DNA from: Clostridiales bacterium
Lineage (GTDB): Bacteria; Bacillota; Clostridia; Christensenellales; Borkfalkiaceae
Length of the DNA stretch: 64,000 bases
Direction: 5' to 3'
NCBI GenBank assembly: GCA_015069465.1
Contig: SVIO01000001.1
Coordinates: forward strand, 1 to 64,000
Below are positions 18,315 through 27,123 of this stretch, piece by piece. Each line of letters opens with the position of its first letter. The stretch's first letter is position 1. The notes beneath the pieces were generated by a model. It had not been told where the DNA came from, made no database searches, and saw nothing but the letters and a program-made list of their open reading frames with translations. The translations under genes were made by a program, and so were the position numbers.

Positions 18315-18556
18315 AAAAAATATTAAACACTATGACGGAAACAGGTGTTAAATTGTGGATTAGAGAGTTGACGGTTGGTGCAAGTCAATCGAGCGATTTT
18401 ACACTACTCATTCCCGAGTGGAAACGGCGAAAATGCAAAAGTAATCGTTTACGGAAGTCCCCGTTAAAGCAAAAGAGTGGTTGCAAAAATTCTGCAACAA
18501 TTCGGGTGGCACCACGGTCAAAAATCGTCCCTAACTTTTTAGTTAGGGTTTTTTGT
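18315..18556 (+). ncRNA. T-box riboswitch 1, probable leucine (CTC) specifier
   Basis: Leader with the canonical stem I elements: AGAGAG, the GGTTGGTGCAAG distal part, then ACTACTCATTCCCGAGTGG on the 3' side, in which CTC fits the specifier position (leucine). A GTTGCA/TGCAAC hairpin is stem III. The T-box motif TTCGGGTGGCACCACGG is at 18501-18517, and the terminator at 18529-18548 (CCCTAACT/AGTTAGGG) is followed by TTTTTT. Uncharged tRNA-Leu would favour the antiterminator and allow readthrough. The specifier call is by pattern, not folding. Confidence 0.88.
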
Positions 18557-18606
18557 TTATTTTAACAAAAATATGCGAAAAAAGGCGTGTCAAATATGCC
18601 AATTGC

Positions 18607-18635
18607 TTGACTGAATTTTTAATTTTATATATAAT
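18607..18635 (+). promoter_or_regulatory. Promoter P2 for T-box 2
   Basis: TTGACT (18607-18612), 17 bp, TATAAT (18630-18635). It lies between the T-box 1 terminator and T-box 2, so the second leader can be made independently. Confidence 0.7.
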
Positions 18636-18641
18636 ATATAT

Positions 18642-18862
18642 AATTACTAAAATTTTAGTCATGGGAACAGATAATATTTGCGATATTTCTCAATTTGTTT
18701 GAGTAGTGCTTTTATCAAAAACATTTCCAAAAAAACGATTAAGTTGTTCACTAGTTGTTTACGGATGCCTCGTTAAAGCAAAAGAGTGGTTGCAAAAGTT
18801 TGCAACAATTCGGGTGGTACCACGGTGAAAATCGTCCCTGACTGTTTTAGTCAGGGATTTTT
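18642..18862 (+). ncRNA. T-box-like leader 2 with divergent stem I
   Basis: The 3' half is a near copy of T-box 1: GTTAAAGCAAAAGAGTGG, the stem III hairpin, T-box motif TTCGGGTGGTACCACGG (18809-18825) and the terminator CCCTGACT/AGTCAGGG (18836-18856) with a T-rich tail. The 5' half (about 18642-18755) has no recognisable AGAGAG, GGTTGGTG or GAGTGG elements, so I cannot assign a specifier codon. It may be a degenerate copy, a short-stem variant, or respond to another signal. The next gene's ATG is at 18894. Confidence 0.75.
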
Positions 18863-18893
18863 GTTTTAGTAATTAAACATTTGGAGAATTTAT

Positions 18894-20267
18894 ATGAAAA
18901 GAATTTATGTTTCAGACATCACACTTAAGGCTATTTGCGAGCAGGATTTTTCTTTAACTTTTAGAGAAAAACTTGGCGTTGCAGAAAAACTTGACATGCT
19001 TAAAATGGATGCTATTGAACTTCCAACACTAAAGAGTGATAAAGAGTGTGAAATTATTTATAGAACGATTGCTGAATCATTAAAAAATACAGTTGTTAAG
19101 GTTTCAGTTGGCACAACTGATGCCGAGTTTAACCTTGCATTAAATTGCATAAAGAATGCAAATAAATCATGCTTACAGGTAATTTTGCCTGTTTCGACTG
19201 CGCAAATGGAATATTTTTATCATTTAAAAGCGCCAGCAATGCTAGAAAAAATTGCAGTTCTTGTTAAAAAGGCTAGCCAAGCAAGTGCTGATGTTGAATT
19301 TGTTGCGCTTGATGTTTTCCGTGCTGATATAGATTTTGTAAAAGATTGCATCGCTATTGCACAAGAAAATGGTGCTAAAACCATCACTCTTTGCGATGGG
19401 GAAGGCTCAGCAATGCCAAGCGAATACGAAAACTTGATTAAGGCTGTTAGACCAATTTGCAGTTCAAAACTTTATGTAGAAACAAAGAACAATTTATCAA
19501 TGGCAGGAGCATCGGCAGTAGTTGCAATTAAGGCTGGGGCTGATGGCGTTAAAACATCTGCTTTTGGAAGTTATTTAAGTACTGCACTTTTTGCTGAAAT
19601 TATTCGTGAAAAGAAGTTCGATTTAGATTGTGAATGTGCTATTGATATTTGCAATGCTAAAACTACAATAAACGCTATTAGTGATATTATTCTTAATAAG
19701 CAAATTGTTGTTCAAAACAACATAGAAGCAGGTATTATAAATAGCAGTGCATCGATGTCAGAAATTTCAACCCTTATTAAACAACTCGGTTATGAAATTT
19801 CGGATAGTGATGTTGGAAGCGTTTATGAAGAATTTAAAAGACTTACAGCAAAAAAAGAAGTTATTGATACAAAAGAATTAGAAGCCATTGTTGCAAGCAC
19901 TGCAATGCAAGTTCCATCTACATATCATCTTGTAAACTATGTTGTAAATAGTGGAAATATTATTCCTGCAACGGCAAATATTACTTTAGAAAAAGACGGA
20001 CAAAAATTCACGGGCGTTTCAACAGGCGATGGTCCTATTGATGCAGCATTTCATGCGATAGAACAAATTATAGGTCACCATTATGAACTCGATGACTTCC
20101 AAGTTCACGCTGTAACAAAAGGCAGGGGTGCAGTTGGCTCATCAATAATTCGTCTCCGTGCAGACGGCAAGTTGTATCCAGGCAACGGTGTTTCAACCGA
20201 TATCGTAGGTGCGTGTATCCGTGCTTATATAAATGCGTTAAATAAGATTGTTTACGAGGAAAACTAA
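18894..20267 (+). CDS. Degenerate 2-isopropylmalate synthase-like protein with LeuA regulatory domain
   Basis: A 457-residue protein that aligns with LeuA along its whole length: TIM barrel (about 1-270), linker subdomains (about 285-345) and a clear C-terminal LeuA dimerisation/regulatory domain (about 350-457, with GDGPIDAAFHAIE and STDIVGACIRAYINALN). Catalytic residues are gone: the TTLRDGEQ motif is DITLKAICEQ (residues 8-17), HTHDDLG is ETKNNLS (196-202), and GERAGN is not seen. It should not bind the catalytic metal, so it is probably not an isopropylmalate synthase. A leucine-sensing or scaffold role in this T-box-controlled operon is inference. Good ribosome-binding site TTGGAG. Confidence 0.8.
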   Translation: MKRIYVSDITLKAICEQDFSLTFREKLGVAEKLDMLKMDAIELPTLKSDKECEIIYRTIAESLKNTVVKVSVGTTDAEFNLALNCIKNANKSCLQVILPVSTAQMEYFYHLKAPAMLEKIAVLVKKASQASADVEFVALDVFRADIDFVKDCIAIAQENGAKTITLCDGEGSAMPSEYENLIKAVRPICSSKLYVETKNNLSMAGASAVVAIKAGADGVKTSAFGSYLSTALFAEIIREKKFDLDCECAIDICNAKTTINAISDIILNKQIVVQNNIEAGIINSSASMSEISTLIKQLGYEISDSDVGSVYEEFKRLTAKKEVIDTKELEAIVASTAMQVPSTYHLVNYVVNSGNIIPATANITLEKDGQKFTGVSTGDGPIDAAFHAIEQIIGHHYELDDFQVHAVTKGRGAVGSSIIRLRADGKLYPGNGVSTDIVGACIRAYINALNKIVYEEN

Positions 20268-20268
20268 T

Positions 20269-22719
20269 ATGAAATTTTCCTTTTCTGATAAAATAGTAAA
20301 TAGCAATAGTTTTATCGACCTTTGCAATATTGCTAAAAGTTATGGTTATGACGGAATAGAAATTAGCGATGCAGAGATTGAAAAAGACTTACATATAGAT
20401 AGTATATTTCGTTCATCAGTAACTGCTGATGCAAAAAGAAAGTTGGTTAATAGGCATATTTCTTTGCCTGCTATTTGTTATCCAAAGCAAATAACCGAAA
20501 AAACTGATAGCAGAGAAATTGTTAAGTGTGTTGAATATGCATCTTTGGCATCAGTTGCTAATATTATTGTAACTTTTGAAAAGTTAATAAAGACATGTTC
20601 GGTTAAAAAGATACTTTCGCCAGCAATAGAACTTGCTGAAAAAAGTGGCGTAAATATTTTAATTGAAACAAGTGGTGAACTTGCTAATACTCAAAAAGTT
20701 CTTGATATTATCAGTGATTTAGGTTCAGCAAACGTAAAAGTTTGTTGGAATATAAGAGAAACATTTTTTGTGGCAGGTGAACAAGCCGACAAAACTATTC
20801 AAACATTAGGCGCTTATATCGGCTATGTAAGAATGGGTGATAAAAAGCAAGATAAAAATGTGCTTATAGGTGAAGGCGAACTTCCTGTTAAAGACTTTAT
20901 GAACGCATTAAAGTCACTTAATTATGATGGCTTTGTATGTGTTATGGATAGCGATGAAATTTGCTCTGCAGATATACTTTTAACACATTTTAAGAGTTAT
21001 ATGTCATCAAAAACAGAGAAAGAAGTAAAAGAAATTTACTATAATCGTCCAAAAACAGGCACATATCCTTGGAAAAAGTATGATGTTTTGGATTTGACTT
21101 TTTCTGATGTGCTTGACACAATGGCTAACACTTATCCAGACCAATTAGCCTTTAAGTATACAACGCTTGACTATATTAGAACATACTCTGAGTTTAGAGA
21201 AGATGTCGATAAAGTTGCTGCTGCGCTTATTTCTTTGGGCGTTAAAGCAGGTCATCACGTTGCAATTTGGGCAACAAACGTTCCTGAGTGGTTTTTAACC
21301 TTTTGGGCAACGGTAAAAATCGGCGCAGTTTTGGTAACTGTAAATACAGCCTATAAAATTCACGAAGCCGAATATCTTTTAAGACAATCTGACACGCATA
21401 CTCTAGTTATGATTGAAAGTTGCAAAGATTCTAACTATAAGAGTATTATGGAAGAACTTTGCCCAGAACTAAAGGATACGCAAAAAGGTCAACCTTTATA
21501 TTCTAAAAAACTTCCATTTTTACGCAACGTCATATCGGTTGGCTTTGAAATGGATGGATGTTTAGAGTGGAAAGAGTTTGTTAATCGCTCTAAGTTTGTT
21601 CCTAATGAAGAAGTTAGAAGAAGGGCATCAAATGTTTGTCCTGATGACGTTTGTAATATGCAATATACTTCTGGAACAACGGGCTTTCCAAAAGGCGTAA
21701 TGCTTACTCATAGAAATATTGTAAATAATGGTAAAATAATAGGCGATAGAATGGATTTATCAACAGCCGAAAGAATGATGATACAAGTTCCAATGTTCCA
21801 CTGTTTCGGCATGGTTTTATCAATGACAAGTATGATGACTCACGGTGGCACGCTTTGTCCAATGCCATATTTTTCACCAAAATCATCACTCGCTTGTATA
21901 AACGATGAAAAAATCACTTGTTTTAACGGCGTTCCAACAATGTTTATAGCAATGTTTAACCACGCTGACTTTACAAAAACAGACTTCTCTCATATTAGAA
22001 CGGGAATTATGGCAGGCGCTAACTGTCCACCAGAACTTATGAGAAGGGCAGCAAAAGAAATGAACATGACTGAAATAATCAGTGTTTATGGTCAAACAGA
22101 GGCATCACCAGGTTGTACGATGGGCGAAGTTAATGAAGACTTAGACCACAGGGTTGAAACTGTTGGAAGTGCTTTCCCAGGCGTAGAGTGTAAGATTATA
22201 AATCCTGAAACGGGCGAAGAACTTCCAGATGGAGAAAATGGCGAATTTGTTGCTCGTGGTTATAATATCATGAAAGGCTATTATAAAATGCCAAAGGCAA
22301 CAGAGCAAACTATTGATGCTGAAGGCTGGTTACATAGTGGCGACATTTGTTGCAGAACTCCTGATGGATATTATAAGGTTACAGGAAGACTTAAGGATAT
22401 GATTATTCGTGGTGGCGAAAATCTTTATCCAAGAGAAATTGAAGAGTTCTATTTAACAAACGATAAGGTTAAAGACGTTCAAGTTGTTGGCGTTCCAGAC
22501 CAAAGATATGGCGAAGAAGCATGTGCATATATTATCCTTAAAAAAGGTCAAACGGCAACCGAGGAAGATATGCGTGAATATGGAAATTCAAACATGGCAA
22601 AACATAAAGTTCCAAGATATTTCATTTTTGTTGAAGAATTCCCAATGAACGCAGCAGGAAAAATATTAAAGTATAAAATGCGTGAAGACGCAATAGAAAA
22701 ATTAAAAATCAATAAATAA
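20269..22719 (+). CDS. TIM-barrel / acyl-CoA ligase fusion protein
   Basis: An 816-residue fusion. Residues 1-255 resemble a sugar-phosphate isomerase/epimerase (xylose-isomerase-like) TIM barrel, but the usual HxKD metal motif is VRMGDKK and the terminal Glu strand is CVMDSDE, so the metal site looks lost. Residues about 275-816 are a complete AMP-forming acyl-CoA synthetase: P-loop YTSGTTGFPKGV near 466, VYGQTEASP near 605, EGWLHSGDI, GRLKDMIIRGGENLYP and the C-terminal catalytic Lys in NAAGKILKYKMRE. A start at 20248 is possible, but ATG 20269 has GAGGA at a proper distance and lies one base after the upstream stop. Likely activates a short or branched acid. Confidence 0.85.
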   Translation: MKFSFSDKIVNSNSFIDLCNIAKSYGYDGIEISDAEIEKDLHIDSIFRSSVTADAKRKLVNRHISLPAICYPKQITEKTDSREIVKCVEYASLASVANIIVTFEKLIKTCSVKKILSPAIELAEKSGVNILIETSGELANTQKVLDIISDLGSANVKVCWNIRETFFVAGEQADKTIQTLGAYIGYVRMGDKKQDKNVLIGEGELPVKDFMNALKSLNYDGFVCVMDSDEICSADILLTHFKSYMSSKTEKEVKEIYYNRPKTGTYPWKKYDVLDLTFSDVLDTMANTYPDQLAFKYTTLDYIRTYSEFREDVDKVAAALISLGVKAGHHVAIWATNVPEWFLTFWATVKIGAVLVTVNTAYKIHEAEYLLRQSDTHTLVMIESCKDSNYKSIMEELCPELKDTQKGQPLYSKKLPFLRNVISVGFEMDGCLEWKEFVNRSKFVPNEEVRRRASNVCPDDVCNMQYTSGTTGFPKGVMLTHRNIVNNGKIIGDRMDLSTAERMMIQVPMFHCFGMVLSMTSMMTHGGTLCPMPYFSPKSSLACINDEKITCFNGVPTMFIAMFNHADFTKTDFSHIRTGIMAGANCPPELMRRAAKEMNMTEIISVYGQTEASPGCTMGEVNEDLDHRVETVGSAFPGVECKIINPETGEELPDGENGEFVARGYNIMKGYYKMPKATEQTIDAEGWLHSGDICCRTPDGYYKVTGRLKDMIIRGGENLYPREIEEFYLTNDKVKDVQVVGVPDQRYGEEACAYIILKKGQTATEEDMREYGNSNMAKHKVPRYFIFVEEFPMNAAGKILKYKMREDAIEKLKINK

Positions 22720-22736
22720 TGCAAAGAGGTGACATT

Positions 22737-23804
22737 ATGCAAGAAATAAAAATCGTAAAAGCAAAAACATTAAAAGAAAAACCAGATTCAACAAATCTCG
22801 GTTTTGGTAAGTATTTTACTGACCATATGTTTATGATGGAATACACAGAAGGTAAGGGTTGGGAAAACGCAAGAATAGTTCCTTTTGATTATATTCCTAT
22901 TCATCCAGCATCTACAGTATTGCATTATGGTGCAGAAATTTTTGAAGGTATGAAGGCTTATAAAACAAAAGACGGCTTCCAAATGTTTAGACCACTTGAA
23001 AATATCAGAAGAATGAACGATTCTGCTGAAAGATTATGTCTTCCTGCACTTCCAGAAGAATTTACATTAAAGGCATTAAAAGAACTTATCAGTTTAGACT
23101 ATGCTTGGATTCCAGAAAAAGAAGGCACATCACTTTATATCCGTCCATTCATGTTTGGTAACGATGAATCTTTGGGTGTTCACGCAGTTCATAGAGCAAC
23201 TTTCGTTGTTATTCTTTCACCTGTAGGAAACTACTATGCAGAAGGTCTTAACCCTGTTAAAATCAGCATTGAAAGCGAAGACGTAAGAGCAGTTCGTGGT
23301 GGCACAGGTTATGCTAAATGTGGTGGTAACTATGCCGCAAGTATGAGAGCAGGTAAAAGGGCTGCGGCTAAAGGATTTTCACAAGTTCTTTGGCTTGATG
23401 GCGTTGAAAGAAAATATATCGAAGAAGTTGGCGCAATGAACGTTATGTTCAAAATTAACGGCGAGATTATTACACCAATGCTCACAGGTTCAGTTCTTCC
23501 AGGTATCACAAGAAAATCTTGTATCGAAATTTTAAGAGAATGGGGTTATAAAGTAACAGAAAGATTAATTTCTGTTGATGAACTTATCGGTGCTGCTAAA
23601 GACGGCACATTAGAAGAAGCATGGGGAACTGGCACGGCTGCCGTTATTTCACCAATCGGACACCTTGTTTATCAAGATGTTGACCATGTTGTTGCTGATA
23701 ATAAGATTGGCGAACTTGCTCAAAGACTTTACAACGAACTCACAGGTATTCAATGGGGTAGAGTTGAAGACAAGCGTGGTTGGTGCGTTAAGGTTGAAAA
23801 ATAA
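22737..23804 (+). CDS. ilvE: Branched-chain amino acid aminotransferase IlvE
   Basis: A fold-type IV PLP enzyme (355 aa) exchanging the amino group between glutamate and the 2-oxo acids of Val, Leu and Ile. Motifs: HYGAEIFEGMKAY near residues 63-75, the R...RM..S..RL block near 90-100, catalytic Lys194 in GYAKCGGNYAAS, and the long EVGAMNVMF and WGTGTAAVISP phosphate-site motifs. The ATG at 22737 follows AGAGGTGAC; an upstream TTG-type start is less likely. The stop overlaps the next ATG by one base (TAATG). Confidence 0.95.
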   Translation: MQEIKIVKAKTLKEKPDSTNLGFGKYFTDHMFMMEYTEGKGWENARIVPFDYIPIHPASTVLHYGAEIFEGMKAYKTKDGFQMFRPLENIRRMNDSAERLCLPALPEEFTLKALKELISLDYAWIPEKEGTSLYIRPFMFGNDESLGVHAVHRATFVVILSPVGNYYAEGLNPVKISIESEDVRAVRGGTGYAKCGGNYAASMRAGKRAAAKGFSQVLWLDGVERKYIEEVGAMNVMFKINGEIITPMLTGSVLPGITRKSCIEILREWGYKVTERLISVDELIGAAKDGTLEEAWGTGTAAVISPIGHLVYQDVDHVVADNKIGELAQRLYNELTGIQWGRVEDKRGWCVKVEK

Positions 23805-24475
23805 TGTTTGACAAGCGAATAACTTTATTTATGGGGCATTATGGCAGTGGCAAAACCTTTATTTCGGTAAATTATGCCATTGCTCTTGCCAAAATGGGCA
23901 AAAAAGTCAGCATTTATGACCTAGACATTGTAAACCCATATTTTAGAACGATAGACGCTAAAAAAACGCTTGAAAAAGAAAATGTTGAACTTGTTGTTTC
24001 GCCTTATGCTCAAACAAACGTAGATTTACCTGCAATGAATGCAAAAGCATATCAAATGCTTGACGATAAATCTCGCTGTGCCGTTGCTGACATCGGTGGC
24101 GATGATAGGGGAGCGCTTGCACTCGGTAGGTTTTATGAGCGTATTCAAGAGGAAAATAATTATGATTCGCTTTTCGTTATCAATAAATATCGCCCTGAAA
24201 CAAGAGATTTAGATGGTGCTATTGAGATAATGAAGGAAATTGAGTATGCTAGCAAAATAAAGTTTACAGGCATTGTTAGTAATTCTAATTTAGGCAAAGA
24301 AACAACAGTAGATACTATTTTAAGTGGCGTTGAGTTTGCAAAAGAACTAGCAGGCAAGATAAATTTGCCCCTCAAATTTACAGGTGTGCTAAAGAGCCTT
24401 GCTAGTGATGAAAGAATAAAGAAAATTAAAGAAATTTTACCAATCGACCCAATAAAATACGGCGATTGGATATAA
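23804..24475 (+). CDS. P-loop ATPase of the CobQ/MinD type
   Basis: A 223-residue soluble SIMIBI-class NTPase. Walker A GHYGSGKTF is at residues 11-19, the DLDIVNPYFRT switch near 43, and DIGGDDRGA near 99. Such ATPases are often found next to 2-oxoacid:ferredoxin oxidoreductase genes in clostridia (from memory). The role is unknown; assembly or iron-sulfur delivery for the oxidoreductase is a guess. One-base overlap with ilvE and 10-bp spacing to the ferredoxin gene put it firmly in the operon. Confidence 0.7.
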   Translation: MFDKRITLFMGHYGSGKTFISVNYAIALAKMGKKVSIYDLDIVNPYFRTIDAKKTLEKENVELVVSPYAQTNVDLPAMNAKAYQMLDDKSRCAVADIGGDDRGALALGRFYERIQEENNYDSLFVINKYRPETRDLDGAIEIMKEIEYASKIKFTGIVSNSNLGKETTVDTILSGVEFAKELAGKINLPLKFTGVLKSLASDERIKKIKEILPIDPIKYGDWI

Positions 24476-24485
24476 AGGAGAAACT

Positions 24486-24692
24486 ATGGCAAAAGTAAGT
24501 TTTGATGAAGAGCGTTGCAAAGGCTGTGGGCTATGCGAAATTGCTTGTCCTAAGCAAATAATTGCTCTTGCAAAAGAAAAAATTAACGCAAAAGGTTATC
24601 ACCCAGCACAAATAATAGACCAAGACAAATGTATTGCTTGCGCTTTCTGTGCAACAATGTGTCCTGACACTGTTATTAGGGTTGAGAAGTAA
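24486..24692 (+). CDS. vorD: 2[4Fe-4S] ferredoxin subunit VorD
   Basis: A 68-residue protein with two CxxCxxCxxxC(P) clusters: CKGCGLCEIACPK near residues 11-23 and CIACAFCATMCPD near 48-60. It would be the electron-transfer (delta) subunit of the following oxidoreductase. The TAAAGGAGAAACT site gives a good start. It is 12 bp before vorB. Confidence 0.9.
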   Translation: MAKVSFDEERCKGCGLCEIACPKQIIALAKEKINAKGYHPAQIIDQDKCIACAFCATMCPDTVIRVEK

Positions 24693-24704
24693 GGTAGGTG
24701 CATT

Positions 24705-25775
24705 ATGGCAGAAAAAGTTTTAATGAAAGGTAATGAAGCATTAGCAGAAGCAGCGATAATGGCTGGTTGTAAGTATTATTTTGGTTATCCAATTACACCA
24801 CAAACAGAAGTTGCTGCATATATGAGTAAGCGTATGCCAAAAATCGGTGGCACTTTCTTACAAGCAGAATCTGAAATCGCTGCAATCAATATGGTTATTG
24901 GCGTTGCTGCTTGTGGTAAGAGAGTTATGACAAGTAGTTCAAGCCCAGGAATTTCACTTAAGAGTGAAGGTATTTCATATCTTGCTGGTTGTGACCTCCC
25001 AGCGCTTATCGTAAACGTTCAACGTGGTGGCCCAGGTCTTGGTGGTATTCAACCATCACAATCAGACTATTTCCAAGCATTAAAGGGTGGTGGACACGGC
25101 GACTATAAACTTATCGTTTTAGCACCAGCATCAATTCAAGAAATGGTTGATTTAACATTTAAGGGCTTTGACCTTGCTGATAAATATAGAATGCAAGCAA
25201 TGATTTTGGCTGATGGTACAATGGGACAAATGATGGAACCTGTTAGCCTAGAACTTGGCGAAGTTAAAGAATATTACAAGCCTTGGGCAACAACAGGTAC
25301 AGGCACTCATGAAGGTAGAAACGTTGTAAACTCATTGTCACTTAGCCCTGCTCAACTTGAAGAATGGAACAAAACAAGATATGAAAGATATAAAATCGTT
25401 GAGCGTGATGAAGTTATGTATGAAGAATTCATGATGGAAGACGCTGATATTTGTGTTGTTGCATTTGGTATTGCTGCTCGTGTTTCAAAGAACGCAATTT
25501 TAGCAGCAAGAGAAAAAGGCATTAAGGTTGGTATGATTAGACCTATAACACTTTGGCCTTTCCCAAAAGATGCACTAAATAAGGCAGCAGGAAAAGTTAA
25601 ATCTTTCCTTTCTGTTGAACTTAATATGGGACAAATGGTTGATGACGTTAAACTTGCAATCAATTGTCAAAAACCAGTGTATTTTTATGGCAGAACAGGT
25701 GGCGTAATTATGACACCAGACGAAGTTTTAAATAAACTTGAAGAAATCGAAAAAGGAGAAGCAAAGCAATGGTAG
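24705..25775 (+). CDS. vorB: 2-ketoisovalerate:ferredoxin oxidoreductase subunit VorB
   Basis: A 356-residue pyruvate:ferredoxin oxidoreductase-type alpha subunit. KGNEALAEAAIMAGC and GYPITPQTE (residues about 8-36), then TSSSSPGISLKSEGISY and NVQRGGPGLGGIQPSQSD, are hallmarks of the VorB/KorA group. The C-terminal transketolase-like domain (GMIRPITLWPFP) is complete. With VorA, VorC and VorD it should interconvert branched 2-oxo acids and acyl-CoA + CO2 using ferredoxin; the direction here may be reductive carboxylation. Overlaps vorA by 7 nt. Confidence 0.92.
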   Translation: MAEKVLMKGNEALAEAAIMAGCKYYFGYPITPQTEVAAYMSKRMPKIGGTFLQAESEIAAINMVIGVAACGKRVMTSSSSPGISLKSEGISYLAGCDLPALIVNVQRGGPGLGGIQPSQSDYFQALKGGGHGDYKLIVLAPASIQEMVDLTFKGFDLADKYRMQAMILADGTMGQMMEPVSLELGEVKEYYKPWATTGTGTHEGRNVVNSLSLSPAQLEEWNKTRYERYKIVERDEVMYEEFMMEDADICVVAFGIAARVSKNAILAAREKGIKVGMIRPITLWPFPKDALNKAAGKVKSFLSVELNMGQMVDDVKLAINCQKPVYFYGRTGGVIMTPDEVLNKLEEIEKGEAKQW

Positions 25776-26515
25776 TATTTGAAAAAACCAAAGGTTTAAC
25801 CGATAATCAACTTCATTATTGCCCAGGTTGCACACACGGCATTATTCACCGTTTGGTTGCTGAAGCATTAGAAGAACTTGGACTTACAAATAGAACAGTA
25901 GGTGTAGCATCAGTAGGTTGCTCAGTTTTTTCTTACAATTATTTTAATTGCGATATGATTCAAGCAGCACACGGCAGAGCACCAGCAGTTGCAACAGGTG
26001 CTAAAAGGGCTAATCCAAACAATATAGTATTTACATATCAAGGCGATGGCGACCTTGCTGCTATCGGTACAGCAGAAACTGTTCACTCTGCAGCAAGAAA
26101 CGAAAATATTACAATTATTTTCGTAAACAACGCAATTTATGGTATGACAGGTGGTCAAATGGCACCAACAACTCTTCCAAACCAAGTAACACAAACTTCA
26201 CCTTATGGTAGAGACGTTACTGTTGTTGGATATCCTGTTAAAGTTTGTGAAATGCTTTCACAAGTAGAAGGCGCTTCATATCTTGAAAGGGTTGCTGTAA
26301 ATAACGTTAAAAACATTAAAAATGCTAAAAAGGCAATTTTACACGCATTTAAGAACCAAATGGAAGGAAAGGGCTTTTCACTTATCGAAGTATTGTCAAC
26401 TTGCCCAACAAACTGGGGTTTATCACCAAAAGATTCATTAAAGTGGCTTGAAGATAACATGCAAACTAACTATCCTCTAGGCGTGTTTAAGGATAAATAC
26501 AAGGAGGAAAAATAA
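25769..26515 (+). CDS. vorA: 2-ketoisovalerate:ferredoxin oxidoreductase TPP-binding subunit VorA
   Basis: A 248-residue thiamine-pyrophosphate subunit. HYCPGCTHGIIHR is near residues 17-29, GRAPAVATGAKRANP near 71-85, and the TPP motif runs from GDGDLAAIG near 93 to NNAIYGMTGGQ near 118-128. The four-Cys layout of larger PFORs is absent; the iron-sulfur clusters are in VorD. The ATG follows AAAAGGAGAAG, inside the vorB end. Its stop abuts vorC. Confidence 0.92.
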   Translation: MVVFEKTKGLTDNQLHYCPGCTHGIIHRLVAEALEELGLTNRTVGVASVGCSVFSYNYFNCDMIQAAHGRAPAVATGAKRANPNNIVFTYQGDGDLAAIGTAETVHSAARNENITIIFVNNAIYGMTGGQMAPTTLPNQVTQTSPYGRDVTVVGYPVKVCEMLSQVEGASYLERVAVNNVKNIKNAKKAILHAFKNQMEGKGFSLIEVLSTCPTNWGLSPKDSLKWLEDNMQTNYPLGVFKDKYKEEK

Positions 26516-27049
26516 ATGGCTACAACAAAGATTTTAATTGCAGGCTTTGGTGGACAAGGTATTCTTTTCTCAGGTAAAGCACTTGCCTATACAGGCTTAA
26601 AAGTAGGCAAAGAAGTTAGTTGGCTTCCATCATACGGACCAGAAATGCGTGGTGGTACTGCTAACTGTAGCGTTACACTCAGCGATACACCTATTGGTTC
26701 TCCTATCGTAGACAAGCCAGACCTTTTGATTGCAATGAACCTTCCTTCATTAGAAAAGTATCTATATGAAACTGAAGTTGGTGGAAATATTGTTTATGAT
26801 AGTTCTTTGATTAGCAAAGAAGTTGCTAGAGAAGATGTTAAAATTTCTAAAATTCCAGCAACTAAACTTGCAAATGACAATGGCTTAACAGGTCTTGCAA
26901 ACATTATCATTTTAGGTAAAGCATTAAAGGAAACTAATGTTTTAACAATAGACCAAATTAAAACATGCTTAGCTCAAATGGTTCCAGCAAAGAAAGCTGA
27001 ACTTTTGGAAAAGAACCTTAAAGCAATAGAAATTGGTTATAATTTTTAA
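26516..27049 (+). CDS. vorC: 2-ketoisovalerate:ferredoxin oxidoreductase gamma subunit VorC
   Basis: A 177-residue gamma subunit with the typical [16 protein letters not shown] start (residues 9-24), [17 protein letters not shown] near 39-55 and the [10 protein letters not shown] motif near 128-137. It starts directly behind the vorA stop, with AAGGAGG inside vorA, and is the last gene of the operon. Confidence 0.92.
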   Translation: MATTKILIAGFGGQGILFSGKALAYTGLKVGKEVSWLPSYGPEMRGGTANCSVTLSDTPIGSPIVDKPDLLIAMNLPSLEKYLYETEVGGNIVYDSSLISKEVAREDVKISKIPATKLANDNGLTGLANIIILGKALKETNVLTIDQIKTCLAQMVPAKKAELLEKNLKAIEIGYNF

Positions 27050-27076
27050 GTTATAAATATAATATTGTATAAAGAG

Positions 27077-27105
27077 ATACCCTATACTTAGTATAGGGTA
27101 TTTTT
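27077..27105 (+). terminator. Terminator of the leuA-like/vor operon
   Basis: Perfect 11-bp stem ATACCCTATAC/GTATAGGGTAT (27077-27101, TTA loop) followed by TTTT. Confidence 0.9.
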
Positions 27106-27123
27106 ATATTCAAATTTAATTGT

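Noticed and set aside
18332..18565. 77-codon open frame in the T-box 1 region
   Set aside because: It lies within the T-box leader and its terminator. Amino acid composition is unlike a protein, and no ribosome-binding site is seen.
20248..20268. Upstream start for the TIM-barrel/CoA-ligase fusion
   Set aside because: It would overlap the LeuA-like gene and lacks a Shine-Dalgarno; ATG 20269 has GAGGA nine bases upstream and begins at the barrel's first strand.
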